From Martelella lutilitoris (lineage in GTDB: Bacteria; Pseudomonadota; Alphaproteobacteria; Rhizobiales; Rhizobiaceae), in NCBI RefSeq assembly GCF_016598595.1, contig NZ_CP066786.1:62001-126000 (forward strand): a DNA stretch of 64,000 nt, written 5' to 3'. Below, piece after piece: positions 16,931 to 29,336 of this stretch. The notes below the pieces were generated by a model. The model did no database searches. It was given only the letters and a program-made list of their open reading frames with translations, and was not told the DNA's origin. The first letter of the stretch is position 1; every line of letters starts with the position of its first letter. The position numbers were made by a program, and so were the translations under genes.

Positions 16931-17395
16931 TCAGCGTGCAAGGCCGAACTGGATTTCGATCCTGTGATAGCCGGCTTTGGCGCCGTTCCATTTGTGATAG
17001 ATTTCTCGGCTTTCGCCCGAAAAATCGTGGCGCGAGAACCGGATTTCCTCCACCAGCGGCGCATAGCCCTGCGTGAACAGACCCCGCATCGTGCCCTGAT
17101 AGGTCCGCGTTGCCACCATGATCGGCTCGAAGCGGCTGAGTTCAAAACGGCCTGCATGGTTATAGTCCTCGGGCTTTCGGACCGGATAGCAAATCGTCCA
17201 GTCAAAACGCGTCTTTCCATCCTGCGGCAGGTTCTGCGCGACGAAAACCCAAGGTCCCGCCATGGCGAGCCCGTATTCCGCCGCCTCGCTTTCGATCTCG
17301 GGGGATAAGGTCGCCGCCGCCGCCTTAACGTCACGGATGGCGAGAAATCGCTTCCCGGTGAGCGCCCAGAATGCATCAGTCTCAACGATCTTCAT
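16931..17395 (-). CDS. GyrI-like / AraC effector-binding domain protein
   Basis: A 154-residue protein with the GyrI-like small-molecule-binding fold pattern (an N-terminal strand, then TICYPVRKPEDY and a C-terminal WNGAKAGYHRIEIQFGLAR edge). It has no DNA-binding part, so it may bind a ligand or a partner protein rather than DNA. The open frame continues upstream without a stop, but the ATG at 17395 with AAGAGGCCGG before it gives the usual family start. It is divergent from coaBC. Function not known. Confidence 0.65.
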   Translation of the reverse strand: MKIVETDAFWALTGKRFLAIRDVKAAAATLSPEIESEAAEYGLAMAGPWVFVAQNLPQDGKTRFDWTICYPVRKPEDYNHAGRFELSRFEPIMVATRTYQGTMRGLFTQGYAPLVEEIRFSRHDFSGESREIYHKWNGAKAGYHRIEIQFGLAR

Positions 17396-17608
17396 CAGAA
17401 CCGGCCTCTTTTGACATGCATGATGGAACGCATTAACTGGACAATCGTCCGGAGCCAACGAATATTCTAGAATGAACTTGCCAAGTTCATCGGAAAAGCC
17501 GCACCATTTAGAAAAATATTTCTCACAAGGCAAAGTGCGCTCCGGAACCTTTTCCGCCCGGGTATTCATGATAATGATGTTGGCAAAACGCTGAAAAGAA
17601 CGAAGCCC

Positions 17609-18808
17609 ATGTCGCTGAAAGACAAACGCATTCTCCTGATCATTTCCGGCGGGATCGCGGCTTACAAGAGCCTCGATCTGATCCGCAGGCTGAAGGAACG
17701 CGGCGCGCGGGTGACGCCGGTGATGACGGCGGCGGCGCAGCAATTCATTACCCCGCTGGCCGTCGGCGCGCTGTCCGGCGGGCATGTGTTTACCGACCTT
17801 TTCTCCCGCACGGAGGAACAGGATGTCGGCCATATCCGACTTGCGCGCGAGAATGACCTGATCGTGGTCGCGCCCGCCACCGCCGATCTGATGGCCAAGA
17901 TGGCGACGGGACTGGCGAATGATCTGGCGAGCGCAGTGCTGCTGGCGCGCGATGGCCCGGTGCTGCTGGCGCCGGCGATGAACCCGAAAATGTGGTCCGC
18001 CGCCCCGACGCAGCGCAATCTGGCGACGCTCATTGAGGATGGTGCAAAGACCATCGGGCCGATGGCCGGCGAGATGGCCGAAAGCGGCGAGGCCGGGACC
18101 GGACGCATGGCCGAGCCGATGGAGATCATTGGCGCGATCGAGGCCTTGTTCGATGACGCGCCGAAGCCGCTAGCGGGAAAGCGTGCCATCGTCACGTCCG
18201 GCCCCACCCACGAACCGATCGACCCGGTGCGCTATATCGCCAACCGCTCCTCCGGCCGCCAGGGCCATGCCATCGCCGCGGCGCTTGCCGAGCTTGGCGC
18301 GGATGTGACGCTCGTCTCCGGCCCGGTGACGATTGCCGATCCCGGGGGCGTGACAACCGTTCATGTGGAGAGCGCCCGCGACATGCTGACCGCCGTGGAG
18401 GCGGCGCTGCCCGCCGATATCGCCGTCATGGTCGCCGCCGTCGCCGACTGGCGGGCAGCCGATTCAGCCACGCAGAAGATGAAGAAGAAGCCGGGGGAAG
18501 CGCCGCCGCCCTTGCTGCTTGCGGAAAACCCCGACATCTTGAAGACCATCGGCCATCATCAGAACCGTCCGGCGCTCGTCGTCGGCTTTGCCGCGGAGAC
18601 CAGCGATGTCGAAGCCTATGCCCGCGACAAGCTTTCCCGCAAGGGCGCCGATCTGATCGTCGCCAATGATGTGTCAAAGGAAGGCGTCATGGGCGGCGCG
18701 CGCAACGCGGTGACGCTGGTGACAAAGGACGGCACTGAAACCTGGCCGGACCTCGACAAGACCGAGGTCGCGGCAAGGCTTGCGGCGTGGATCGCCAATC
18801 GGTTCTGA
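17609..18808 (+). CDS. coaBC: Bifunctional phosphopantothenoylcysteine synthetase/decarboxylase
   Basis: A 399-residue Dfp/CoaBC enzyme, second and third steps of coenzyme A synthesis. The CoaC half (about 1-185) binds FMN and has GGIAAYKSLDLIRRL, the GHIRLAR histidine and APAMNPKMW. The CoaB half (about 190-399) starts with TSGPTHEPIDPVRYI and has the SSGRQGHA site. Both halves are complete. It is a single gene with its own upstream region and is convergent with cbpM. Confidence 0.96.
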   Translation: MSLKDKRILLIISGGIAAYKSLDLIRRLKERGARVTPVMTAAAQQFITPLAVGALSGGHVFTDLFSRTEEQDVGHIRLARENDLIVVAPATADLMAKMATGLANDLASAVLLARDGPVLLAPAMNPKMWSAAPTQRNLATLIEDGAKTIGPMAGEMAESGEAGTGRMAEPMEIIGAIEALFDDAPKPLAGKRAIVTSGPTHEPIDPVRYIANRSSGRQGHAIAAALAELGADVTLVSGPVTIADPGGVTTVHVESARDMLTAVEAALPADIAVMVAAVADWRAADSATQKMKKKPGEAPPPLLLAENPDILKTIGHHQNRPALVVGFAAETSDVEAYARDKLSRKGADLIVANDVSKEGVMGGARNAVTLVTKDGTETWPDLDKTEVAARLAAWIANRF

Positions 18809-18845
18809 GCAAGGCCAGGAGCGCGTCCAGAAAAGCGGACATGCT

Positions 18846-19175
18846 CTATCGCCGCTCCTGCAGCCGCTTGATCACCGCTGCGCGGACATCCTCGCCCTCG
18901 GCGTTCAGCGCCCGGTCCAGGGCTTTCATCCGTCGGCGCAGCGTGTTGAGTTCGTCCATCAGGCCGAGGACCACAGGAACCGCCTCGTCATTGACATCGA
19001 GATCCTCCGTCAGCTCGACAATGAGCTGCAGGCGGGCAAGGTCGGTCTCGTCGAAGGCCGGGCCGCGCTCACCCTGGCGGGGTTTCACCCATGAGCGGGT
19101 GACACAGATTTCCAGACGTTCGGCGCTCAGCCGGCCGACTCGTTCCAGTACCTCTGTTTTCGTCATGATGATCAT
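18846..19175 (-). CDS. cbpM: Chaperone modulator CbpM
   Basis: A 109-residue helical protein of the CbpM family, which binds the J domain of CbpA and blocks its action on DnaK (known for Escherichia coli). The central VTRSWVKPRQGERGPAFDETDLARLQLI region is MerR-like in outline. The ATG at 19175 follows GGGAGG and overlaps the cbpA stop (ATGA), so the pair is translated together and kept in ratio. Confidence 0.85.
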   Translation of the reverse strand: MIIMTKTEVLERVGRLSAERLEICVTRSWVKPRQGERGPAFDETDLARLQLIVELTEDLDVNDEAVPVVLGLMDELNTLRRRMKALDRALNAEGEDVRAAVIKRLQERR

Positions 19176-20110
19176 CGCCGGCCTCCCTTCCAGCCCGCGC
19201 GCGGATTGTGCGGATGCTTCTCGCGCCAGACCTTGAGCGCTTCCTCAAGGGCGGGGTCCGCCTTTGGCGGCAGCACGATCTTCAGCGTCACCAGCATGTC
19301 GCCGGTCCCGCCGCCTGTTTTCGGGGCGCCCTTGCCCTTGAGCCGCATGACCCGTCCCGAGCTCGAATTGGCCGGAACCTTCAGGTTGACCCGGCCGTCG
19401 ATCGTCGGCACGGAAACCGTTGCGCCCAGTACCGCCTCGTCGATGCCGACGGGCAGGTCGATCTTGATGTCGTCGCCCTCGCGGGTGAAGACGGGGTCGG
19501 GCAGGACCTCGACGCGCACATAGGCATCGCCCGGCGGCCCGCCATTGAGGCCCGGCTCGCCCTTTCCGGCAAGCCGCATCGTCTTGCCGTCCTCGATCCC
19601 GGCGGGAATGGTGAGCGCGATCTTGCCGCCCTCGGGCAGGCCGACCGTCTTCTTCGCGCCGGTGAGCGCTTCAATAAGGCTGACCTGGAGGTGGAAATGG
19701 CGATCCTGCCCGCGCATGCGCATTGAACCGCGCTCCCCGAATGAACCGCCGGACGCCCTGCCGCCGAAGGCGCGGGCGAAGAAATCGCCAAGATCGTCGA
19801 ACCCGCCCTCGAATTCGTAGCGCGCGCTCGGGTCGGCCTCGGCATGGGCGCGGTAATATTGCCGCTCCGGCCGTTCCTGCTGGTTGATGTCGATCTCGCC
19901 GGCATCGAACCGGCGGCGTTTCTCCGGATCGCTCAAAAGGTCGTAGGCCGCCGTCACCTGGCCGAACTGTTCGGCCTTGGCGGCGTCACCGGGGTTGAGA
20001 TCCGGGTGAAGTTTCTTGGCAAGCTGCCGGTAGGCCTTCTTGATCTCGTCCTGCGAGGCCGTCTTGGCAACGCCGAGCAATTGATAGGGGTCGTGTTGTT
20101 GTTGCGCCAT
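19172..20110 (-). CDS. cbpA: DnaJ-type co-chaperone CbpA
   Basis: A 312-residue type-II J protein. The J domain covers residues 8-73 with HPD at 35-37; a glycine/phenylalanine-rich linker (about 100-135) and two C-terminal substrate-binding domains follow. The zinc finger of DnaJ is absent, as in CbpA. The ATG at 20110 was chosen because it gives the normal short lead before the J domain. It precedes cbpM, with which it overlaps by four bases. Confidence 0.9.
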   Translation of the reverse strand: MAQQQHDPYQLLGVAKTASQDEIKKAYRQLAKKLHPDLNPGDAAKAEQFGQVTAAYDLLSDPEKRRRFDAGEIDINQQERPERQYYRAHAEADPSARYEFEGGFDDLGDFFARAFGGRASGGSFGERGSMRMRGQDRHFHLQVSLIEALTGAKKTVGLPEGGKIALTIPAGIEDGKTMRLAGKGEPGLNGGPPGDAYVRVEVLPDPVFTREGDDIKIDLPVGIDEAVLGATVSVPTIDGRVNLKVPANSSSGRVMRLKGKGAPKTGGGTGDMLVTLKIVLPPKADPALEEALKVWREKHPHNPRAGWKGGRR

Positions 20111-20231
20111 GATTGTGACCTTGATCAATCGGCGGTTGGGCCGCCTTGCCTTATGATATGGGAATGTCCGTTTCCGCTTTCCAGACTCCGTGAAGCCGCC
20201 TGGCGAAGCAGAACGACACTTGCAAAACCGT

Positions 20232-20263
20232 TATAATAACGTATATACGAAACTACGTAGTTT
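20232..20263. promoter_or_regulatory. Two abutting palindromes behind a -10 box of the efflux operon
   Basis: A TATAAT box (20232-20237) is followed at once by CGTATATACG (20240-20249, perfect palindrome) and AAACTACGTAGTTT (20250-20263, perfect palindrome). The block lies 17 bases before the start of the DUF2892 gene. Its position is that of a repressor operator. No regulator gene is adjacent, so its owner is unknown. Confidence 0.6.
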
Positions 20264-20280
20264 TTAGCGAGGAGTTTGCA

Positions 20281-20481
20281 ATGTCTCTCGATCGTGCCGT
20301 TCTGGCCTTTGCCGGTATCATGGTTCTTCTGTCGGTGGTTCTGACAGTCTTCGTCAGCATCTACTGGCTGTGGTTCACCGCCTTCATCGGCCTCAACATG
20401 CTACAATCGGCCTTTACCGGCTTCTGCCCGGCGGCCATGATTTTCAAGAAGCTCGGCATCAAGCCCGGCACCGCATTCTGA
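20281..20481 (+). CDS. DUF2892 (YgaP-type) small inner-membrane protein
   Basis: A 66-residue protein with two hydrophobic helices and the conserved AFTGFCPAAMIFKKLGIK end, as in the membrane part of YgaP rhodaneses. The cysteine in GFCP is the family hallmark. GAGGAG precedes the ATG. It lies 11 bases before the RND adaptor gene, so it belongs to the efflux operon. In other bacteria the domain goes with sulfide or thiol stress; here that is only a hint. Confidence 0.85.
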   Translation: MSLDRAVLAFAGIMVLLSVVLTVFVSIYWLWFTAFIGLNMLQSAFTGFCPAAMIFKKLGIKPGTAF

Positions 20482-20492
20482 AAGGCGAGACG

Positions 20493-21484
20493 ATGATGCC
20501 CAGAGCGCTTGCATGGCGCGGCACGGCCGCGCTTCTTGCCGCCTTCCTCACGGCCGTTTCAGCCTCCGCCGCAACGCTGAAGGTCGAGCCGATGACCGTG
20601 CCGGAATGGAAGGCGGTCTATGGCGAGGTCAAGGCCCGCGACACGGTGCCTGCGCGTGCGCGCATCGGCGGCACGCTCGAATCGCTGACGCTGACGGAAG
20701 GCGACACGGTGAGCGAGGGCGATGTGATCGGCACTGTCCGGGACGACAAGCTCGACTACCAGATTGCCGCCTATGAGGCCCAGTTGAAGGGGCTCAACGC
20801 CTCGCTGGAAAACGCCCGTTCGGAACTGGAGCGCGGCGAAAATCTCAACCAGCGCGGGGTGATGAGCAACCAGCAGCTCGACACGCTGAGGACCCAGGTC
20901 GATGTGGTCGTCAACAACATCGCCTCGGTCAATGCCAATATGGAGGTCGTCCGCCAGCAATTGCGCGAGGGCGATATTCTTGCTCCGGCATCCGGCCGCG
21001 TGCTGCGGGTGCCCGTCGTCGAGGGTTCGGTGATCCTCCCCGGCGAGACGGTCGCCACAATCGGTTCCGGCGGCTTTTTTCTGAGGCTTGCGATCCCCGC
21101 CCGCCACGCAAACCTTCTGGAGGAGGGGGCGTCCATCGAGATCAGCCGTCCCGGAAGCGAGGGTGAAGCCACCGGCAAGCTGGTCAAGCTCTATCCGGAA
21201 CTCGAAAACAACCGGGTGATTGCCGATGTGGAGGTCGACGGGCTGAAGACCGGCTATGTCAACCAGCGCTTCCTGGTGCGCGTGCCGATCGGCGAGCGCG
21301 AGGCCCTCTTCGTGCCCGAAAATGCCGTGACCACACGCCACGGGCTCGATTTCGTCACCGTCGCCCTGGATGACGGCAGGACGCGGGAGAAGACCGTGAT
21401 GACCGGCGGCAACGCCGACATCAAGGATCAGACCATGACCGAGATACTGACCGGGCTTTCACCCGGCGATGAGGTAATCGTCCC

Positions 21485-21488
<4 letters not shown>
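20493..21488 (+). CDS. RND efflux periplasmic adaptor (membrane fusion protein)
   Basis: A 331-residue HlyD/AcrA-type adaptor with a signal peptide (cleavage likely after SASA near residue 27), a lipoyl-like half (ARIGGTLESLTLTEGDTVSEGD), a helical hairpin with QLDTLRTQVD, the second lipoyl half (ILAPASGRVLRVPVVEGSVI) and a beta-barrel part. It connects the inner-membrane pump to an outer-membrane channel. Two ATG codons stand in tandem (20493 and 20496) behind AAAGGCGAG. Its stop overlaps the pump start. Confidence 0.9.
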
Positions 21489-24679
<3,191 letters not shown>

Positions 24680-24690
24680 TACCGAAGATC

Positions 24691-24722
24691 GGCGGCCGCC
24701 ATGCTGCAAAATGGCGGCCGCC
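24691..24722. terminator. Hairpin after the RND pump (no T run)
   Basis: GGCGGCCGCCAT (24691-24702) and ATGGCGGCCGCC (24711-24722) form a perfect 12-base-pair stem with an 8-base loop, 11 bases after the pump stop. It is followed by the palindrome CCGCAACGTTGCGG (24721-24734). Lacking a T run, it may protect the 3' end or pause the polymerase. Confidence 0.5.
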
Positions 24723-24933
24723 GCAACGTTGCGGAATGCCTGCGCCACAGGTCCGCGAGAGCGCCTTCTGCCACTTTTGCGCACAATGGAAAAGCATAGC
24801 CTCACTAATCCCATGGTTGCTATTGCCCTTGATACGTGTAAAAACTAGGCGTTGTAATCACACCTCGCCTGCGCTTGAAAAAGCCGGGTGATTCGAAGCG
24901 AAATCAGTCGCCGGCCGGTGCAAAAAGGAAGCC

Positions 24934-25713
24934 TTGCCGACGCGCCCGAAAGACAAGATTCCCTTGCAGAAATATCAAGACCTGCTGGAATACCTCGTTC
25001 TGATCCACGAGATTGACAGCCTGACGAGCCTTCGCGCGGCCATGGAAAAGGTTGCCCGACGCTATGATTTCGCGCGGACCGGATTGTTTCGGCGGTCCCT
25101 GACCCCCGCCCGTGACGCGGTCGCATGGCGCTGTCTTGTCGGGAGCGAACCCGATGCCGAGAACCCGATACTCTTTGACGGCGCCGTCGATGGCGTTCTG
25201 CTGGCGGCCGGCGCGCTCGAAGGCGCCTATTTCTGGGATTCGGCGCTCGCGGCCGGTGGGCGGTTCAATCCCGCGCTTTCTCGCGCACTGCGTCTGCGGT
25301 GCGTCCGGGCGGCGCAGGAGGGGCTGGCTTACGGCGTCACCTTTCCGGTCTTCGGGCGCGAGGGGCTGGCCGGCGCGCTCGCAATGGCGCGCGGCCGGCG
25401 GATCGAGCTTTCTCCGCTGGAAATCAGCCTCTTCAGCGCGCTCGCCCGGGAAACGCTCAACCGTTGTTTTGTTATTCTGCGTTGCGGCGAAACCGACGCG
25501 CCCGGAGGGAACACGGTCCCGGCGCTCTCGCTGCGTGAGCTGACCATTCTGAAGAACCTGGCTGACGGGATGACGTCGGTCGAAGCCGGAAGGACGATCG
25601 GCCTCACCAATCATACGGTCAATTGGTATGTCAGCGGCCTGCAGCAGAAACTCGGGGCGCGCAACCGGCAAAACCTCGTTGCCCTTGCGTTTCGGCTCGG
25701 TCTCGTCTCCTGA
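24934..25713 (+). CDS. LuxR-type regulator, solo
   Basis: A 259-residue protein. The C-terminal part (about 195-255) is a LuxR helix-turn-helix (LSLRELTILKNLADGMTSVEAGRTIGLTNHTVNWYVSGLQQKL shape). The first 185 residues have the length and outline of an autoinducer-binding domain, but the Asp-Pro pair expected near the ligand is not visible, so an acyl-homoserine lactone ligand is doubtful. TTG at 24934 follows AAAAGGAAG. No luxI gene is nearby. It lies between the efflux operon and pyc and is transcribed alone. Confidence 0.75.
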   Translation: MPTRPKDKIPLQKYQDLLEYLVLIHEIDSLTSLRAAMEKVARRYDFARTGLFRRSLTPARDAVAWRCLVGSEPDAENPILFDGAVDGVLLAAGALEGAYFWDSALAAGGRFNPALSRALRLRCVRAAQEGLAYGVTFPVFGREGLAGALAMARGRRIELSPLEISLFSALARETLNRCFVILRCGETDAPGGNTVPALSLRELTILKNLADGMTSVEAGRTIGLTNHTVNWYVSGLQQKLGARNRQNLVALAFRLGLVS

Positions 25714-25819
25714 TTGCGGCAAATCGATTAAGGCATCAGGGCGGGTTTGCGCTTGCCCGAGAGTTTGGCTATGACTTTGAAATTGCGATTGTCACGCTTT
25801 TTTCCTGAGGAGGCCTTCC

Positions 25820-28800
25820 TTGCCGATTTCAAAGATACTTGTCGCCAACCGCTCCGAGATTGCCATCCGTGTTTTTCGCGCTGCAAACGAACTGGACATA
25901 AAAACGGTCGCGATCTGGGCGGAAGAGGACAAGCTGGCGCTCCATCGGTTCAAGGCGGATGAGAGCTATCAGGTCGGGCGCGGCCCTCACCTCGATCGCG
26001 ATATGGGTCCGATCGAGAGCTACCTTTCCATTGAGGAAGTGATCCGTGTCGCCAAGCTTTCCGGCGCCGATGCCATCCATCCGGGTTACGGCCTTCTTTC
26101 CGAGAGCCCGGAGTTCGTCGATGCCTGCGCGGAAGCCGGTATCACCTTCATCGGACCGAAGGCCGAGACCATGCGCCGGCTTGGCAACAAGGTTGCGGCC
26201 CGCAATCTCGCCATCGAGGTCGGCGTGCCGGTCGTCCCCGCGACCGACCCGCTGCCCGACGACATGGCGGAAGTCGAGCGGATGGCGGAGGAAATCGGCT
26301 TTCCGGTGATGCTGAAAGCCTCTTGGGGCGGCGGCGGTCGCGGCATGCGCGTCATCCGGTCCAAGGCCGATCTCGCCCGCGAGGTGACCGAGGCAAAGCG
26401 CGAGGCCAAGGCCGCCTTCGGCAAGGACGAGGTCTATCTCGAAAAGCTGGTGGAGCGCGCCCGGCACGTGGAAAGCCAGATTCTGGGCGACACCCACGGC
26501 AATGTGGTGCATCTGTTCGAGCGCGACTGTTCGATCCAGCGCCGCAACCAGAAGGTCGTCGAACGCGCGCCGGCGCCTTATCTTTCCGAGGCGCAGCGCG
26601 CCGAACTCGCCGAATATTCGCTGAAGATCGGCCGGGCCACCGACTACATCGGCGCGGGCACGGTCGAGTATCTGATGGATGCCGATACCGGAAAATTCTA
26701 CTTCATCGAGGTCAATCCGCGTATCCAGGTCGAGCACACGGTGACGGAAACCGTGACCGGCATCGACATCGTCAAGGCGCAGATCCATATTCTCGACGGC
26801 GCGGCGATCGGCACAGAGGAATCCGGCGTGCCGCCGCAGGAGGAGATTTACCTGCGCGGCCACGCGCTGCAGTGCCGCATCACCACGGAAGATCCCGAAC
26901 ACAATTTCATTCCCGATTACGGCCGCATCACCGCTTATCGCGGCGCCACCGGCTTCGGCATCCGCCTCGACGGCGGCACGGCCTATTCGGGCGCCGTCAT
27001 CACACGCTTCTACGATCCGCTTCTTGAAAAAGTCACCGCCTGGGCACCGTCCCCGCAGGAGGCCGCGCGCCGCATGGACCGGGCATTGCGCGAGTTCCGC
27101 ATTCGCGGCGTCGCCACCAACCTCACCTTCCTCGAAGCGATCATCACCCATCCGCAATTCATGGATTACAGCTACACCACGCGTTTCATCGACGAGACGC
27201 CGGAACTGTTTTCCCAGGTCAAGCGCGCCGACCGCGCCACCAAGCTCCTGACCTATCTGGCCGATGTCACCGTCAACGGCCATCCGGAGGTCAAGGGCCG
27301 TCCGCGCCCCTCCGACGAGATCGCGGCGCCCGTCGTGCCCTTCATCGAGGGCGATCCGAAGCCGGGCACCAAGCAGCTTCTCGACAAGATGGGGCCGGAG
27401 AAATTCGCCAAGTGGATGCGCAATGAAAAGCGCGTCCTGATGACTGACACCACCATGCGCGACGGCCACCAGTCCCTGCTGGCGACCCGCATGCGCACCC
27501 ATGACATTGCGACCATCGCCGGCACCTATGCCCGGGCGCTGCCGGAGCTTCTGTCGCTCGAATGCTGGGGCGGGGCGACCTTCGACGTGTCGATGCGCTT
27601 CCTGACGGAAGACCCGTGGGAGCGGCTGGCGAAGGTCCGCCAGAACGCACCGAACCTTCTGCTGCAGATGCTGCTCAGGGGCGCAAACGGCGTCGGCTAC
27701 AAGAACTATCCCGACAATGTGGTCAAATACTTCGTCCGCCAGGCGGCCGCGGGCGGGATCGATCTCTTCCGCGTCTTCGACTGCCTCAACTGGGTGGAGA
27801 ACATGCGCGTCTCGATGGACGCCGTGGCCGAGGAAGGCAAACTCTGCGAGGCGGCGATCTGCTATACCGGCGACATCATGAATGCGCGCCGTCCGCAATA
27901 TGACCTGAAATACTACACCGACCTTGCCAGGGAACTGGAAGCCGCCGGCGCCCATATCATCGCGGTGAAGGACATGGCCGGCCTGCTGAAGCCGGCAGCC
28001 GCCAAGATGCTGTTCACGGCGCTGCGCGATGCCACCGAACTGCCGATCCACTTCCACACCCATGACACGTCGGGCATTTCAGCTGCCACCGTGCTGTCGG
28101 CGATCGATGCCGGCGTCGATGCCGTCGATGCGGCCATGGATGCCTTCTCCGGCAACACCTCGCAGCCCTGCCTTGGCTCGATCGTCGAGGCGCTGAAGGG
28201 CCACGAGCGCGATCCGGGCCTCGATACCGGCTATATCCGCCGCATCTCCTTCTACTGGGAGGCCGTGCGCCACCAGTATGCCGCCTTTGAGAGCGACCTG
28301 AAGGGGCCGGCCTCGGAAGTCTATCTGCATGAAATGCCGGGTGGCCAGTTCACCAATCTGAAGGAGCAGGCCCGCTCGCTCGGGCTTGAGACCCGCTGGC
28401 ACGAAGTGGCGCAGGCCTATGCCGACGCCAACCAGATGTTCGGCGATATCGTCAAGGTCACGCCGTCCTCCAAGGTTGTCGGCGACATGGCGCTGATGAT
28501 GGTGAGCCAGGATCTCTCCGTTGCCGATGTCGAAAACCCGGCCAAGGACATGTCCTTCCCGGATTCGGTCATCTCCATGCTCAAGGGCGATCTCGGCCAG
28601 CCGCCGGCCGGATGGCCGGAGGGGCTGCAGAAGAAGGCGCTGAAGGGTGACAAGCCCTATACGGTGCGTCCCGGCTCGCTGCTGGAAGATGCCGATCTGG
28701 AGGCCGAACGCAAGCAGGCCGAGGAAAAGGTCGGCCGCGAGATCAATGATTTCGAACTCGCCTCCTACCTGATGTATCCGAAGGTCTTCGTCGACTATGC

Positions 28801-29278
28801 GCTGGCGAGCGAGACCTACGGTCCTGTTTCGGTTCTGCCGACGCCTGCCTATTTCTACGGTCTCGACGAGGGCGACGAGCTCTTCGCCGATCTCGAAGTC
28901 GGCAAGACGATCGTGGTGCAGAACCAGGCGGTCACCAGCCCGGACGAGAAGGGCATGGTCACTGTGTTCTTCGAACTGAACGGCGCGCCGCGCTCGATCA
29001 AGGTGCCGGACCGCGCCCATGGCGCAACGGGCGGGGCCAACCAGAAGGTGGATCCGGCCAACCAGAACCAGATCGGCGCGCCGATGCCGGGCGTGATTTC
29101 CACCGTTGCCGTTTCCGCCGGCCAGCAGGTCTCCTCCGGCGACGTGCTCGTATCCATCGAAGCGATGAAGATGGAAACCGCGCTCCACGCCGATCGCGAC
29201 GGCGTCATCAAGGAAGTCCATGTCAAGGCGGGCGACCAGATCGACGCCAAGGACCTTCTGGTGGTGTTTGAGGACTGA
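25820..29278 (+). CDS. pyc: Pyruvate carboxylase
   Basis: A 1152-residue single-chain pyruvate carboxylase. Biotin carboxylase covers about residues 1-460, with the carboxyltransferase domain following (metal-site motif beginning DTTMRDGHQS at 543) and the biotin carrier domain at the end, with AMKME around the biotin lysine Lys1117. It makes oxaloacetate from pyruvate with ATP and bicarbonate, refilling the citric acid cycle. The start is TTG at 25820 with GAGGAGG upstream. All domains are intact. Confidence 0.97.
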   Translation: MPISKILVANRSEIAIRVFRAANELDIKTVAIWAEEDKLALHRFKADESYQVGRGPHLDRDMGPIESYLSIEEVIRVAKLSGADAIHPGYGLLSESPEFVDACAEAGITFIGPKAETMRRLGNKVAARNLAIEVGVPVVPATDPLPDDMAEVERMAEEIGFPVMLKASWGGGGRGMRVIRSKADLAREVTEAKREAKAAFGKDEVYLEKLVERARHVESQILGDTHGNVVHLFERDCSIQRRNQKVVERAPAPYLSEAQRAELAEYSLKIGRATDYIGAGTVEYLMDADTGKFYFIEVNPRIQVEHTVTETVTGIDIVKAQIHILDGAAIGTEESGVPPQEEIYLRGHALQCRITTEDPEHNFIPDYGRITAYRGATGFGIRLDGGTAYSGAVITRFYDPLLEKVTAWAPSPQEAARRMDRALREFRIRGVATNLTFLEAIITHPQFMDYSYTTRFIDETPELFSQVKRADRATKLLTYLADVTVNGHPEVKGRPRPSDEIAAPVVPFIEGDPKPGTKQLLDKMGPEKFAKWMRNEKRVLMTDTTMRDGHQSLLATRMRTHDIATIAGTYARALPELLSLECWGGATFDVSMRFLTEDPWERLAKVRQNAPNLLLQMLLRGANGVGYKNYPDNVVKYFVRQAAAGGIDLFRVFDCLNWVENMRVSMDAVAEEGKLCEAAICYTGDIMNARRPQYDLKYYTDLARELEAAGAHIIAVKDMAGLLKPAAAKMLFTALRDATELPIHFHTHDTSGISAATVLSAIDAGVDAVDAAMDAFSGNTSQPCLGSIVEALKGHERDPGLDTGYIRRISFYWEAVRHQYAAFESDLKGPASEVYLHEMPGGQFTNLKEQARSLGLETRWHEVAQAYADANQMFGDIVKVTPSSKVVGDMALMMVSQDLSVADVENPAKDMSFPDSVISMLKGDLGQPPAGWPEGLQKKALKGDKPYTVRPGSLLEDADLEAERKQAEEKVGREINDFELASYLMYPKVFVDYALASETYGPVSVLPTPAYFYGLDEGDELFADLEVGKTIVVQNQAVTSPDEKGMVTVFFELNGAPRSIKVPDRAHGATGGANQKVDPANQNQIGAPMPGVISTVAVSAGQQVSSGDVLVSIEAMKMETALHADRDGVIKEVHVKAGDQIDAKDLLVVFED

Positions 29279-29307
29279 GACCGGTCCCCGTCCGCCTGAG
29301 ATGTTTG

Positions 29308-29336
29308 AAAACCCCGGTCATTCGGCCGGGGTTTTT
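29308..29336. terminator. Bidirectional terminator between pyc and the EamA gene
   Basis: AAAACCCCGG (29308-29317) pairs with CCGGGGTTTT (29326-29335), with an 8-base loop and T or A runs on both sides. It therefore works for both strands. It covers the stop codon and the last residues of the minus-strand EamA gene. Confidence 0.9.

Noticed and set aside
17396..17608. N-terminal extension of the GyrI-like protein to 17569
   Set aside because: The extra residues do not look like part of the fold and would cover the coaBC promoter region.
25829..29221. Long frames antisense to pyc
   Set aside because: Shadow frames of a well-recognised pyruvate carboxylase gene.
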